A stretch of 64,000 nucleotides of DNA from G963666705 sp963666705. Lineage in GTDB: Bacteria > Pseudomonadota > Alphaproteobacteria > CADEGL01. Numbering within the stretch: the first letter of the stretch is position 1; every line of letters starts with the position of its first letter. A program made the position numbers and the translations under genes. The DNA lies in assembly GCA_963666705.2 (NCBI GenBank), contig CAXXKO010000014.1, positions 62,001 through 126,000 of the forward strand, read 5' to 3'. The notes under the pieces are model-generated. The model did not search any database, was not told where the DNA came from, and saw nothing but the letters and a program-made list of their open reading frames with translations. Of this stretch, positions 53,642 through 62,703 are shown piece after piece.

Positions 53642-54720
53642 GCGCGCTGGCCGATCGCCTGTGCCAGGCGATCGCGCGCGAGGGGGCGATCACTGTGGCC
53701 CGCTACATGGCCGAGGCCCTCGGCCACCCCGAGCATGGCTATTACACGCGCTCGGACCCCCTGGGCGCGGCGGGCGATTTCACCACCGCGCCCGAGATCA
53801 GCCAGATGTTCGGGGAACTGATCGGCCTCTGGTGCCTCGACCGCTGGCGCGCAATGGGCGGGCCGCGGCCGGTGCGCCTCACCGAGCTCGGCCCCGGGCG
53901 CGGCACCTTGATGGCGGACGCGCTGCGCGCGACGCGCCTCGACACCGACTTTCTGTCCGCCGCCGAGATCCACCTCGTGGAGACGAGCCCCGCGCTTAGA
54001 GGGAAGCAGGCGGCGGCACTCGAAGGACACCGCGCAACTTGGCACGCGGCACTTGCGACGGTGCCGGCGGGGCCCCTGCTTCTGGTCGCCAACGAGTTCT
54101 TCGACGCCCTGCCCATCCATCAGTTCGAGCGGACCGCCGAGGGTTGGCGCGAGCGCCTGGTGACGCTCGATGCGGGCACCGGGGCCTTCGCGTTCACCCT
54201 CGAGCCAACCTGCGCGGTCACGGGGGCCGCGATGCCGGCGGCGGCCCCCATCGGCGCGATCTTCGAGACACGGCCCGACGCTATCGCGCTCGCCCGGGAG
54301 ATCGGCACCCGCCTCCTGAACGCGGGCGGCGCCGCGCTGGTCCTCGATTACGGCCACGCCCGCTCGGGCCTCGGCGACACGCTCCAGGCCGTGCGCCGGC
54401 ACGCGCCGCACGCGGTGCTGGAGGACCCCGGCGAAGCGGACCTCACGGCCCATGTGGATTTCGATGCCCTGGCGCGGGCCGCCGGGCGGGCGGGCGCCGC
54501 CGTCCATGGCCCCGTCACCCAGGGCGCCTTCCTGGGGGCGCTCGGTATCGCGGCCAGGGCCAAGACGCTCCTCACCAAGGCCACGCCCACGCAGGCGGTA
54601 GAGATCGAGGCCGCGCACCGCCGCCTCACCGAGCCGGACGCCATGGGCAACCTGTTCAAGGCCGTGGCGCTCACACCGCCCGGGGCGCCGGCACCCGCCG
54701 GGTTCGACAGAGCGACCTGA
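53638..54720 (+). CDS. midA: MidA/NDUFAF7-type SAM-dependent methyltransferase
   Basis: 360 residues from GTG 53638, overlapping the lgt stop (GTGA). The family opening is AREGAITVARYMAEALGHPEHGYY in essence, then GAAGDFTTAPEISQMFGEL, LTELGPGRGTLMADAL (SAM site) and LLLVANEFFDALPIHQF. COG1565 proteins; the mitochondrial homologue methylates an arginine of a complex I subunit, which is likely but unproved here. The order lgt-midA-pgeF is conserved in alphaproteobacteria, here with an M24 gene between. Confidence 0.88.
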   Translation: MSALADRLCQAIAREGAITVARYMAEALGHPEHGYYTRSDPLGAAGDFTTAPEISQMFGELIGLWCLDRWRAMGGPRPVRLTELGPGRGTLMADALRATRLDTDFLSAAEIHLVETSPALRGKQAAALEGHRATWHAALATVPAGPLLLVANEFFDALPIHQFERTAEGWRERLVTLDAGTGAFAFTLEPTCAVTGAAMPAAAPIGAIFETRPDAIALAREIGTRLLNAGGAALVLDYGHARSGLGDTLQAVRRHAPHAVLEDPGEADLTAHVDFDALARAAGRAGAAVHGPVTQGAFLGALGIAARAKTLLTKATPTQAVEIEAAHRRLTEPDAMGNLFKAVALTPPGAPAPAGFDRAT

Positions 54721-54794
54721 GCCCCGGAATATTGCCCGCGCCCGCCGCGCGCACTAATCTGCCGCCAAATTGCCGACCAGGCAGGGAGACCGAG

Positions 54795-55943
54795 ATGGCC
54801 ATCCACTTCGACGAGAAAGAGTTCGCGGCGCGCCAGCGGGCCACCATCAAGGCCATGGTGAAACGCGATCTCGACGGCCTCCTGATGTTCCGCCAGGAAA
54901 GCATGTACTACCTGACCGGCCAGGACACCTTCGGCTACTGTTTCTTCCAGTGCCTCTACCTCGGCGCCGACGGGACCATGACCCTGCTCACCCGCCTCCC
55001 CGACGCGCTGGCCGCCAAGCACACCTCCGTCATCGAGGACGTCAGGCCGTGGCACAACCTGCCGGACGCCAATCCGGCCGAGGATCTGCGCGCCATCCTC
55101 GAGGAGCACGGATGCCGCGGCAAGCGGCTCGGCATGGAGCTCGATGCCTACGGCCTGACCGGCCTCATCTACACCCGCGTTCAAGCCGCGCTCACCGGAT
55201 TCTGCAACATCGAGGATGCCTCGGACCTCGTGACCCGGCTGCGGGTCGTCAAGAGCGCCAAGGAGCTCGATTACATCCGCCGGGCGGGAAAGCTCGCCGA
55301 CGACGCCCCCGTGGAAGCCAACCGCCTCGCCGTGCCCGGCGCCTTCGAAGGCGACATCCTGGCCGCCATGCAGGGGGCCGTGTTCAAGGGCGACGGCGAA
55401 TATTCCGGCAACGAGTTCATCATCAACTCGGGCGAGCTCGCGATCCTCGGGCGCTACCTCGCCGGGCGCCGCCACCTCGACGCCCGGGACCAGCTCACCA
55501 TCGAGTGGGCCGGTGTCTTCCGCCACTACCACGCGGCCATGATGCGCACCATCCTCACCGGCGGGGCGACCAGGGCCCAGCGCAACTTGCACGCCGCCGC
55601 GGTCGAGGCCCACCAAGCCTCGGCCGCCACCCTCGAGCCCGGCAAGACCTGCGGCGACGTCTTCGACGCCCACGCGCGGGTCCTGTCCAAGGCCGGCTAC
55701 AAGCACATGTCCGCGACCGGCTACAGCATGGGCGCGACCTACGCGCCGACCTGGATGGACTGGCCCATGTTCTGGCACGGCAACGACACCGTCATCCGGC
55801 CGGGCATGGTGTTCTTCATCCACACCATAACCATGACCCGGAACGAGCGGCACGCCCAGGCACCGGGACAGAGCTACATCATCACCGAGAAGGGCAACGA
55901 GCCGCTCTCCCGGATGCCCATGGACCTCGTGGTCAATGCCTAG
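54795..55943 (+). CDS. M24-family creatinase/ectoine hydrolase-like protein
   Basis: 382 residues. The N-terminal domain has MFRQESMYYLTGQDTFGYCF. The C-terminal pita-bread fold lacks the peptidase Asp ligands: LTIEWAGVFRHYHAAMMRT has Glu and His positions instead, as in DoeA and creatinase. GDTVIRPGMVFFIHTITM-like sequence replaces the metal-binding Glu region. It is probably a metal-free amidohydrolase of small amides and distantly paralogous to the protein at 31023. It lies 74 bp after midA and 9 bp before pgeF. Confidence 0.82.
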   Translation: MAIHFDEKEFAARQRATIKAMVKRDLDGLLMFRQESMYYLTGQDTFGYCFFQCLYLGADGTMTLLTRLPDALAAKHTSVIEDVRPWHNLPDANPAEDLRAILEEHGCRGKRLGMELDAYGLTGLIYTRVQAALTGFCNIEDASDLVTRLRVVKSAKELDYIRRAGKLADDAPVEANRLAVPGAFEGDILAAMQGAVFKGDGEYSGNEFIINSGELAILGRYLAGRRHLDARDQLTIEWAGVFRHYHAAMMRTILTGGATRAQRNLHAAAVEAHQASAATLEPGKTCGDVFDAHARVLSKAGYKHMSATGYSMGATYAPTWMDWPMFWHGNDTVIRPGMVFFIHTITMTRNERHAQAPGQSYIITEKGNEPLSRMPMDLVVNA

Positions 55944-55952
55944 AGAGGCGCG

Positions 55953-56744
55953 GTGGACGCCGTGAGGGGAACACCGACCGGGCTTTTGGCCGATGCCCTC
56001 GAGGGTGGCGGCGTGCGCCATGCCTTCTTCACGCGCGCGGGCGGTGTCAGCACGGGGCTATACGCGTCCCTCAATTGCGGCCTCGGCTCGGATGACGAGC
56101 GCGCGTGCGTGCTGGAGAACCGGGCGCGTGCCGCGGCAGCCTTCGGCCGTCCGCCGGAAGCCCTCGTGACGGCCTATCAAATACACAGCCGCGAGGCGGT
56201 GACAGTCGATGCGCCGTGGAAAAACGAGGACAGGCCCCACGCCGATGCGCTCGCCACGCGCACGCCCGGCATCGTGCTCGGCGTGCTGACCGCCGATTGC
56301 ACGCCCGTGCTGTTCGCCGACGCGCAAGCGGGAGTCGTCGGCGTCGCCCACGCCGGGTGGCGCGGCGCGCGCGCCGGCATCCTCGATGCGACGGTCGAGG
56401 CCATGACCACGCTCGGCGCCCGGGCCGGTTGCATCGCCGCGGCCATCGGGCCCACGATCGCGCAGGCTTCCTACGAGGTGGGCCCCGAGTTCCCGGCCCC
56501 GTTCCTGGAGGAAAGCGCCGAGAACGGGCGTTTCTTCATCGGATCGAGCCGCGCGGGCCACCATATGTTCGACTTGCCGGGCTACGTGCGCAGCAAGCTT
56601 GAGGGCCTCGGCCTCGGCCGGTTGGCCGACCTCGGGCGCGACACCTGCGCCGAGGAGGCGGATTTCTTCAGTTACCGCCGCGCCACCCTCTGCCGGGAAG
56701 ACCGCTTCGGCACAAGTCTTTCCGCCATCATGCTGACCGGCTGA
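55953..56744 (+). CDS. pgeF: YfiH/LACC1-family purine nucleoside phosphorylase-like protein
   Basis: 263 residues from GTG 55953, preceded by GAGAGG. HAFFTRAGGVSTGLYASLN opens the fold. VTAYQIHS, VLTADCTPVLFAD and GVAHAGWRGARAGIL give the His-Cys-His metal site, and AAAIGPTIAQASYEVGPEF follows. SYRRATLCREDRFGT closes it. The family was annotated as polyphenol oxidase; members phosphorolyse adenosine and other purine nucleosides or edit cell wall precursors (PgeF). Which activity applies here is unknown. Confidence 0.9.
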   Translation: MDAVRGTPTGLLADALEGGGVRHAFFTRAGGVSTGLYASLNCGLGSDDERACVLENRARAAAAFGRPPEALVTAYQIHSREAVTVDAPWKNEDRPHADALATRTPGIVLGVLTADCTPVLFADAQAGVVGVAHAGWRGARAGILDATVEAMTTLGARAGCIAAAIGPTIAQASYEVGPEFPAPFLEESAENGRFFIGSSRAGHHMFDLPGYVRSKLEGLGLGRLADLGRDTCAEEADFFSYRRATLCREDRFGTSLSAIMLTG

Positions 56745-56767
56745 CTGGGAACGGGCAGACCAGGGAC

Positions 56768-56833
56768 ATGCCGTATCTGATCATCTTCCTCTTCATCTTC
56801 CTGCTGGGCATGCTCGTCAGCTGTATTATCTGA
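56768..56833 (+). CDS. Possible 21-residue single-span membrane peptide
   Basis: ATG 56768 opens a 21-codon frame, MPYLIIFLFIFLLGMLVS then CII and a stop, almost entirely hydrophobic: one transmembrane helix. It fits between pgeF (24 bp gap) and the lipoprotein gene (7 bp gap) on the same strand, with a weak CAGGGAC ribosome site. I do not recognise it. Chance cannot be excluded, but hydrophobicity this uniform and the tight spacing favour a real small protein. Confidence 0.4.
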   Translation: MPYLIIFLFIFLLGMLVSCII

Positions 56834-56840
56834 GGCACCT

Positions 56841-57722
56841 ATGTGGCACGCCGTAAGACGGGCATCGGGCGCGCTGGCCATGGCGCTGGCCGTGGCCGCG
56901 TGCGGCGATCTGCCCAAGCCCTTCGACCATGCCCAGCAGGGCACCCCAGTCGACCACGACCTCCTTAGCCTGCCCGACGGCCGGGGCATCATGGTGATGC
57001 CCATCGAAGATGCGCCCGACAAGATATCCGATCGCCTGGTGACCGCCATGGTGGCCGCGCTCGCGCGCGCCAACGTGCCGGCGAGCGCCAGGGACTCGAA
57101 CCGCTCGAGCTATTTTCTCGAAAGCCGGGTCGTCTGGACCACCGTGAAGCCGGACCGCACCCGGATCGTCCTGCTGTGGCAACTCCGCGACCACGACGGT
57201 CGCATCGTCGGACGCCACCTGCAACACGAGGAGACCAGTGCGAGGGAATGGGATACGGCCGCGCCTATCCTGTTTGCCGCCATCGCCGCCAACGCGACGC
57301 CGCCGATCGCACGCTTCGTCCAGGACGAGGACCAGGAGATGGCGGCGCTTGCCTCGGACCTGAAGGTCGCGATCGGACCTGTCGAGGGCGCGCCCGGCGA
57401 CGGCAACGCAACCCTCGCCCGCGCGGTGGCCTTTCTCCTCGAACACGCCGGCATGACTGTTGTCTCCGACATCGGCTGGGCCGACGCCATCGTGCTCGGC
57501 ACCGTCGATCTGGGCCCGCCCCGGGACGGCACCCAGTCGATGGCCGTGGACTGGAGTGTGATCGACCCCGACGGCGAGGAGATCGGCTCCATCAACCAGG
57601 CCAACAACATCCCCGCCGGCGCACTCGACGGCCCCTGGGGCGATATCGCCTTCGCGATCGCCACGGGTGCGACCGAGGGCATCGTCGCCCTCCTCGACCG
57701 GATAGCGGCCACGCAGCAATGA
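56841..57722 (+). CDS. Predicted lipoprotein of unknown function
   Basis: 293 residues. The N-terminus GALAMALAVAACGD ends in a lipobox-like AVAAC, so it should be lipidated, fitting the nearby lgt. The mature part has no catalytic motif that I recognise. Repeated segments such as GIMVMPIEDAPDKISDRLVT and VLGTVDLGPPRDGTQ suggest an outer-membrane or periplasmic binding role. Start ATG 56841 is preceded by CTGAGGCACC. Confidence 0.7.
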   Translation: MWHAVRRASGALAMALAVAACGDLPKPFDHAQQGTPVDHDLLSLPDGRGIMVMPIEDAPDKISDRLVTAMVAALARANVPASARDSNRSSYFLESRVVWTTVKPDRTRIVLLWQLRDHDGRIVGRHLQHEETSAREWDTAAPILFAAIAANATPPIARFVQDEDQEMAALASDLKVAIGPVEGAPGDGNATLARAVAFLLEHAGMTVVSDIGWADAIVLGTVDLGPPRDGTQSMAVDWSVIDPDGEEIGSINQANNIPAGALDGPWGDIAFAIATGATEGIVALLDRIAATQQ

Positions 57723-57854
57723 CCGCGACGGGAAGGGCGCGCGGGGCCGGCTCAATCGTTTACAGGGCCGAAGCCGGTTGATATAGATTGCCCCGCCCAG
57801 GAGGCGAGCGGAACGCCGCCCATCCGCCCGAATGCGCGAACAGCGATTGCCCAC

Positions 57855-58787
57855 ATGAAACTCATCGCCGGCAACAGTAATCGGCCCCTGGCCGAAGCGA
57901 TCTCGGCATATCTGAAGGTGCCGCTGACGCGCGCCAGCATCCGGCGCTTCTCGGACATGGAGATATTCGTCGAAATCCTGGAGAACTGCCGCGGCCAGGA
58001 CGTCTTCGTCATCCAGTCGACCTCCTACCCGGCCAACGACCATCTCATGGAGCTCCTGGTAACGCTGGACGCGCTCAAGCGCGCCTCGGCCCAGCGCATC
58101 ACCGCCGTCCTGCCCTATTACGGATATGCGCGGCAGGACCGGAAGACCGGCCCGCGGACCCCCATCTCCGCCAAGCTCGTGGCCGACCTCCTGACCACGG
58201 CGGGCGCGCACCGGGTGCTGACCCTCGACCTCCACGCGGGCCAGATCCAGGGCTTCTTCGACATCCCGACCGACAACCTGTTCGCGGCCCCCGTGTTCGC
58301 CAACGACCTCAAGGAGACCTTCAACGGCGAGGATCTGGTGATCGTCTCCCCCGACGTGGGCGGCGTATTGCGCGCCCGGGCGATCGCGCGGCGGCTTGAC
58401 GCGGACCTCGCGATCATAGATAAGCGCCGCGAGCGCGCCGGTGAATCGGAAGTCATGAACGTCATCGGCGAGATCGAAGGGCGGCGCTGCGTCCTCGTTG
58501 ACGACATCGTCGATTCGGCCGGTACATTGTGCAACGCGGCCGTGGCGATGATGGCGCAAGGGGCAACGTCGGTCGATGCCTATGTCACGCACGGGGTGCT
58601 ATCGGGCGGGGCGGTGGGGCGGATCGCCGGTTCGCCGATCCAGCGAATGGTCATCACCGACAGCATCATGGGGACCGAGGCGGTTCGGGTCACCGATCGC
58701 GTCCGGCAACTGACCATCGCCCCACTGCTCGGCGAGGCGATCAGCCGGATCAGCGACGAATCCTCGGTCTCCAGCCTGTTCGACTAA
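57855..58787 (+). CDS. prs: Ribose-phosphate pyrophosphokinase
   Basis: 310 residues. SRP-type signatures: MKLIAGNSNRPLAEAIS, FSDMEIFVEILEN, VLPYYGYARQDRKTGPRTPI, TLDLHAGQIQGFFDIPTDN (PRPP-synthase signature) and CVLVDDIVDSAGTLCNA (PRPP loop). It makes PRPP from ribose-5-phosphate and ATP for nucleotide, His and Trp synthesis. Start ATG 57855. It is followed by rplY in the usual alphaproteobacterial order. Confidence 0.95.
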   Translation: MKLIAGNSNRPLAEAISAYLKVPLTRASIRRFSDMEIFVEILENCRGQDVFVIQSTSYPANDHLMELLVTLDALKRASAQRITAVLPYYGYARQDRKTGPRTPISAKLVADLLTTAGAHRVLTLDLHAGQIQGFFDIPTDNLFAAPVFANDLKETFNGEDLVIVSPDVGGVLRARAIARRLDADLAIIDKRRERAGESEVMNVIGEIEGRRCVLVDDIVDSAGTLCNAAVAMMAQGATSVDAYVTHGVLSGGAVGRIAGSPIQRMVITDSIMGTEAVRVTDRVRQLTIAPLLGEAISRISDESSVSSLFD

Positions 58788-58865
58788 GGCGGCGCGCGGT
58801 GAAAATCGGTGGTGGTGCGAGCAAGGTGCGCGCCGTTGCATTGAAAGCTCGGAAGAGAGGCAGAC

Positions 58866-59549
58866 ATGGCGGAAATTCAGACCATCGCGGCGGAGCGCCG
58901 CGAGAAGACCGGTAAGGGGCCGGCACGCGCCGCACGGCGGGCCAACCTCGTTCCGGCCATCATCTACGGCGGACAGGAGGAGCCGGCGATGATCGCCATC
59001 GAGCGCGCTATCCTCGATATGGAGATCCGCAAGCCGGCGTTCTTCGGCACCATCGTCGACATCAAGGTCAATGGCGAGAGCATCCGGGTACTGCCGCGCG
59101 AGCTGCAGCTCCACCCGGTCACCGAGAACGCGCTGCACCTCGATCTCCTGCGCGTCACCGAGCGCACGCGCATCAGCGTCAACGTGCCCGTGGTATTCGA
59201 GAACGAGGATGCATCGCCGGGCCTCTCGCGCGGCGGCGTGCTCAACGTGGTGCGCTACGAGATCGAGGTCGTGTGCCAGGCGGGTAACATTCCGGCCCAG
59301 ATCGTGGCCGACGTGGGCGGCCTCGATATCGGTGACAGCCTGCATATCAGCATGATCGATCTACCCGCGGGCGTGCAGCCGGCGGAGCAGGACCGCGACT
59401 TCACGATCGCCGCGGTCGCCACCCCCACGGTCATGTCCGAGGAAGAGGAAGAGGAAGAGGAAGAGGGCGAGGGCGAGGAGGACGAGATGGCCGAGGGCGA
59501 CGCCCAAGCCCCCGAGGCTGGCGAGGAAGGCGGCGGAGCGGAAGAGTAG
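58866..59549 (+). CDS. rplY: 50S ribosomal protein L25/general stress protein Ctc
   Basis: 227 residues: L25 N-terminal domain (EKTGKGPARAARRANLVPAI, AIIYGGQEEP) with the Ctc-type C-terminal beta domain (VPVVFENEDASPGLSRGGVL, VADVGGLDIGDSLHI). It ends in a long acidic tail with repeated Glu (EEEEEEEEEGEGEED), unusually rich in negative charge. It binds 5S rRNA in the large subunit. Start ATG 58866 behind GAGAGGCAG. It is 24 bp before pth. Confidence 0.92.
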   Translation: MAEIQTIAAERREKTGKGPARAARRANLVPAIIYGGQEEPAMIAIERAILDMEIRKPAFFGTIVDIKVNGESIRVLPRELQLHPVTENALHLDLLRVTERTRISVNVPVVFENEDASPGLSRGGVLNVVRYEIEVVCQAGNIPAQIVADVGGLDIGDSLHISMIDLPAGVQPAEQDRDFTIAAVATPTVMSEEEEEEEEEGEGEEDEMAEGDAQAPEAGEEGGGAEE

Positions 59550-59573
59550 GCGCCCCCGCGCGCGGGACCGCCC

Positions 59574-60194
59574 ATGGCACTCATGGTCGGGCTGGGCAAC
59601 CCCGGCCCGCGCTACGAAGCCAACCGCCACAACATCGGCTTCATGGCGGTGGACGCCATCCACCACCGCCACGGGTTCGGCCCTTGGCGCACGCGCCATC
59701 ACGGCCTCATGGCCGAGGGCGTGGTGGCGGACCGCAAGGCCCGAGTCCTCAAGCCCATGACCTTCATGAACGAATCGGGCCGCTCGGTCGCGGCCGCGGC
59801 GCATTACTACCGCATCCCGAGCGAAGCCATCTTCGTCCTCCACGACGAGATCGACCTGCGCGCGGGCAAGGTCCGGGTCAAGCGCGGTGGCGGGTCCGCC
59901 GGCCATAACGGGTTGCGCAGCATCGACGCCCATCTCGGCGCCGACTACTGGCGCGTCCGCATCGGCGTCGGCCATCCCGGCGACCGCGAGAGGGTGATGG
60001 GCCACGTGCTGAACGACTTCGCCAAGGCCGATCGGGGCTGGCTCGACAAGCTGCTCGACGCCCTGGCCGAATGCGCGCCGCTGCTGGTCGAGGGCCGGGC
60101 CGCCGACTTCATGAGCAAGGTCGCGATGCTGACCACCCCGCCCAAGCCGCCCCAGGCACCGGCCAAGGAGGCTGAGCCGGGCGATGGGATTTAA
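59574..60194 (+). CDS. pth: Peptidyl-tRNA hydrolase
   Basis: 206 residues. Signatures: LMVGLGNPGPRYEANRHNIGF (the catalytic His in RHNIGF), LKPMTFMNESGRSV and IFVLHDEIDLRAGKVRVKRG, GSAGHNGLRSIDAHLG. It releases tRNA from peptidyl-tRNA that drops off the ribosome. Its stop overlaps the ychF start by 11 bp. Confidence 0.95.
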   Translation: MALMVGLGNPGPRYEANRHNIGFMAVDAIHHRHGFGPWRTRHHGLMAEGVVADRKARVLKPMTFMNESGRSVAAAAHYYRIPSEAIFVLHDEIDLRAGKVRVKRGGGSAGHNGLRSIDAHLGADYWRVRIGVGHPGDRERVMGHVLNDFAKADRGWLDKLLDALAECAPLLVEGRAADFMSKVAMLTTPPKPPQAPAKEAEPGDGI

Positions 60195-61284
60195 CTGCGG
60201 CATCATCGGCCTGCCCAACATCGGCAAGTCGACCCTGTTCAACGCGCTCATCGCCAACGCGGCGGCGGAGGCGAGCAACTATCCCTTCTGCACGATCGAG
60301 CCCAACGTCGGCCGGATAGCCGTGCCCGACCCTCGCCTGCGGCAAATCGTCGAGCACGGCAAATCGCCGGTCATAATCCACACCCAGATCGAGTTCACGG
60401 ACATCGCCGGCCTCGTGCGCGGCGCCAGCCGCGGCGAGGGCCTCGGCAATCAGTTCCTCGCCCATATCCGCGAGGTGGACGCCGTGGCCCATGTGCTGCG
60501 CTGCTTCATCGCCGGTGGGGTGAGCCATGTGGAGGGCAAAGTCGATCCCTTGCGGGACGCCGAGATCGTCGAGACCGAGCTTATGCTCGCCGATCTCGAA
60601 AGCCTCGAACGGCGCGTCGAATCCGCCGCCAAGCGGGCCCAGGCGGGCGAAGAGGAAGCGGTAAGGACCATGCCGGTGATGCGGGCCGCGCTCGAAGCCC
60701 TGCGGGACGGCCGGCCCGCGCGTCAGGCCGCGATCGCGCCAGGCGAGAAGGGCACGCTCCGGCGGCTCAACCTCCTCACGTCGAAACCCGTTCTCTACGT
60801 CTCCAACGTGGACGAGGACGCGGCGGCCGAGGGCAACGAATGGAGCGCGCGCGTGGCCGCGATGGCCGCCGCCCAAGGGGCCGAGCACGTGGTCATCTCG
60901 GCCGCCATCGAGGCCGAGCTGGCGCGGCTTCCCGACGAGGCCGAGCGGCGCGAGTTCCTCGCCTCGCTCGGCCTCGAAGAGCCGGGGCTCTACCGTCTCA
61001 TCCGCGCCGGCTACCGCCTCCTCGACCTCATCACCTTCTTCACGTCCGGGCCCAAGGAGAACCGGGCCTGGACCGTGCACCGCGGCGCCACCGCGCCCCA
61101 GGCCGCCGGGGTTATCCACAGCGACTTCGAGCGCGGCTTCATCACCGCCGAGACCATCTCGCTCGAGGACTTCATCGCCTGCGACGGGGAGCAAGGCGCG
61201 AAGGCGGCGGGTAAGGTGCGCCAGGAGGGTCGCGGCTACGTGCTCCAGGACGGCGACATCATCCGCTTCCGCTTCAACGTGTGA
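60184..61284 (+). CDS. ychF: Ribosome-associated ATPase/GTPase YchF (OLA1)
   Basis: 366 residues. The P-loop is GIIGLPNIGKSTLFNAL. FCTIEPNVGRIAVPDPRL, the G3-like DIAGLVRGASRGEGLGNQ and TSKPVLYVSNVDEDA follow. A coiled-coil insertion (about 125-200) is present. The C-terminal TGS domain has WTVHRGATAPQAAGVIHSDF and ends GDIIRFRFNV. YchF binds ribosomes and hydrolyses ATP; it affects oxidative stress responses. Overlap with pth indicates translational coupling. Confidence 0.95.
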   Translation: MGFNCGIIGLPNIGKSTLFNALIANAAAEASNYPFCTIEPNVGRIAVPDPRLRQIVEHGKSPVIIHTQIEFTDIAGLVRGASRGEGLGNQFLAHIREVDAVAHVLRCFIAGGVSHVEGKVDPLRDAEIVETELMLADLESLERRVESAAKRAQAGEEEAVRTMPVMRAALEALRDGRPARQAAIAPGEKGTLRRLNLLTSKPVLYVSNVDEDAAAEGNEWSARVAAMAAAQGAEHVVISAAIEAELARLPDEAERREFLASLGLEEPGLYRLIRAGYRLLDLITFFTSGPKENRAWTVHRGATAPQAAGVIHSDFERGFITAETISLEDFIACDGEQGAKAAGKVRQEGRGYVLQDGDIIRFRFNV

Positions 61285-61420
61285 GACCGCCGGAGAGCCG
61301 CCCTTGAACGCGCCACGGGTGACGACCTCCTCGCGTCATCCCTCGCCGCTTCGTAAATTTATGCCCCAAGTGCGCGAGTGTCGGTATTCTCAGGCAGAAA
61401 TTACGGTGGGGGACACATCC

Positions 61421-62086
61421 ATGGGACAGACAATCACGCTCACGGCCGGCGACGGCTTCGTGCTCGACGCCTACCGGGCCGACCCGACGGGCACGCCCAG
61501 GGGCGGGCTCGTGGTGATCCAGGAGATCTTCGGGGTCAACAGCCATATGCGGGGCGTGGCCGACGCATTCGCCGCCGATGGCTACGCGGTCGTGGCCCCG
61601 GCCCTGTTCGACCGGGCGGAGAAGGGGGTCGAGCTCGGCTATACGCCGGCGGACATCGAGCAGGGCCGCGAGCTGCGTGCCGAGGTCGGCTGGGACGCGC
61701 CGCTCCTCGACATCGCGGCCGCGATCCAGGCGTTGGGGGGCGCGGGCCGAATCGGCACGGTCGGCTATTGCTGGGGCGGCTCGGTCACCTGGCTTACGGC
61801 CACCCGGCTCGATGTCGCCGCAGCCGTCTGCTACTACGGCGGCCAGATCGGCGATTACCGCGACGAAGCGGCTTCATGCCCCGTGATGATGCATTTCGGC
61901 GAGACCGACGCCGGTATCCCGCTCACCAACGTCGAGGCGGTGCGCGCGGCGCAGCCCGCGGCCACGGTCCACCTCTACCCCGCCGGGCATGGCTTCAACT
62001 GCGAGCAGCGCTCGGACTACCACGCCAAGAGCGCGGCGCTGGCCCGCGAGCGGACGCTGGCCTTCTTCGCCAGGCACGTGGGATAG
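61421..62086 (+). CDS. Dienelactone hydrolase-family protein
   Basis: 221 residues from ATG 61421; the frame is open upstream, but homology begins at MGQTITLTAGDGFVLDAYRA. VVIQEIFGVNSHMRGVADAF is the family N-terminal block with the regulatory Glu. TVGYCWGGSVTW has the nucleophile Cys (GxCxGG), FGETDAGIPL the Asp and YPAGHGFNCEQR the His. It hydrolyses dienelactones or related lactones and esters. Confidence 0.9.
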   Translation: MGQTITLTAGDGFVLDAYRADPTGTPRGGLVVIQEIFGVNSHMRGVADAFAADGYAVVAPALFDRAEKGVELGYTPADIEQGRELRAEVGWDAPLLDIAAAIQALGGAGRIGTVGYCWGGSVTWLTATRLDVAAAVCYYGGQIGDYRDEAASCPVMMHFGETDAGIPLTNVEAVRAAQPAATVHLYPAGHGFNCEQRSDYHAKSAALARERTLAFFARHVG

Positions 62087-62117
62087 CCGGGAGGGGCGGG
62101 AGGGGCGGCAGGCCCCG

Positions 62118-62576
62118 TCACAGGCCGCCTTGGCCGAGCTCCTGCCAGGTGAGCCGGCCGTCGCCGTCGCCGTCCTTCGACCGGAAGCGGCGGGTGTGGG
62201 ACAGCTCGAACTCTTCGAGCGTGATGGTGTCGTCGCCGTTCGTGTCCACACCCGTGAAGCGGGCGACCCAGCGCGTCTCCATCAGCGCCTGCTGGTCGGC
62301 GCCCATTCCCTTCTCCGCTCCCTGCCGCTTCACGACGTCGATGAACTGGCCCAAGGTGAATTGGCCGTCTCCGTCCTCGTCCAGGGTGTGGAAGACCTTG
62401 CGCTGGAAGCCGATCAGCTCTGCCTCGCTCAGATAGCCGTCGCCGTCCGAGTCGATCGCGCGGAACTGCGCCATGCCGGGGTTGGGGGCCGCGGGCTCGT
62501 CCGCGGCCAGCGCCACCACGGGCGCCAGGGCAATCGCCAGGACCGCGCCGAGGGGCGCCAAGCGAGGGTTTCTCAC
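62118..62576 (-). CDS. Secreted EF-hand protein
   Basis: 152 residues. A signal peptide (APLGAVLAIALAPVVALAA) is followed by four calcium-binding loops: DSDGDGYLSEAE, DEDGDGQFTLGQ, DTNGDDTITLEE and DGDGDGRLTWQE, all with acidic residues at positions 1, 3 and 5. It is probably a periplasmic or secreted calcium buffer or sensor. It stands alone, convergent with the dienelactone hydrolase gene. Confidence 0.87.
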   Translation of the reverse strand: MRNPRLAPLGAVLAIALAPVVALAADEPAAPNPGMAQFRAIDSDGDGYLSEAELIGFQRKVFHTLDEDGDGQFTLGQFIDVVKRQGAEKGMGADQQALMETRWVARFTGVDTNGDDTITLEEFELSHTRRFRSKDGDGDGRLTWQELGQGGL

Positions 62577-62703
62577 GTTCCGTCCACTCCATGACTGGGG
62601 AAAGGGGTCAGCGGGCTATCATAAACCCGATTCCCCATGGAGGGCGCGTCAAGAAATCGTGTTCTCGCACCGGCCGCGCAAACGACGGCAATGTTCGATC
62701 GGC

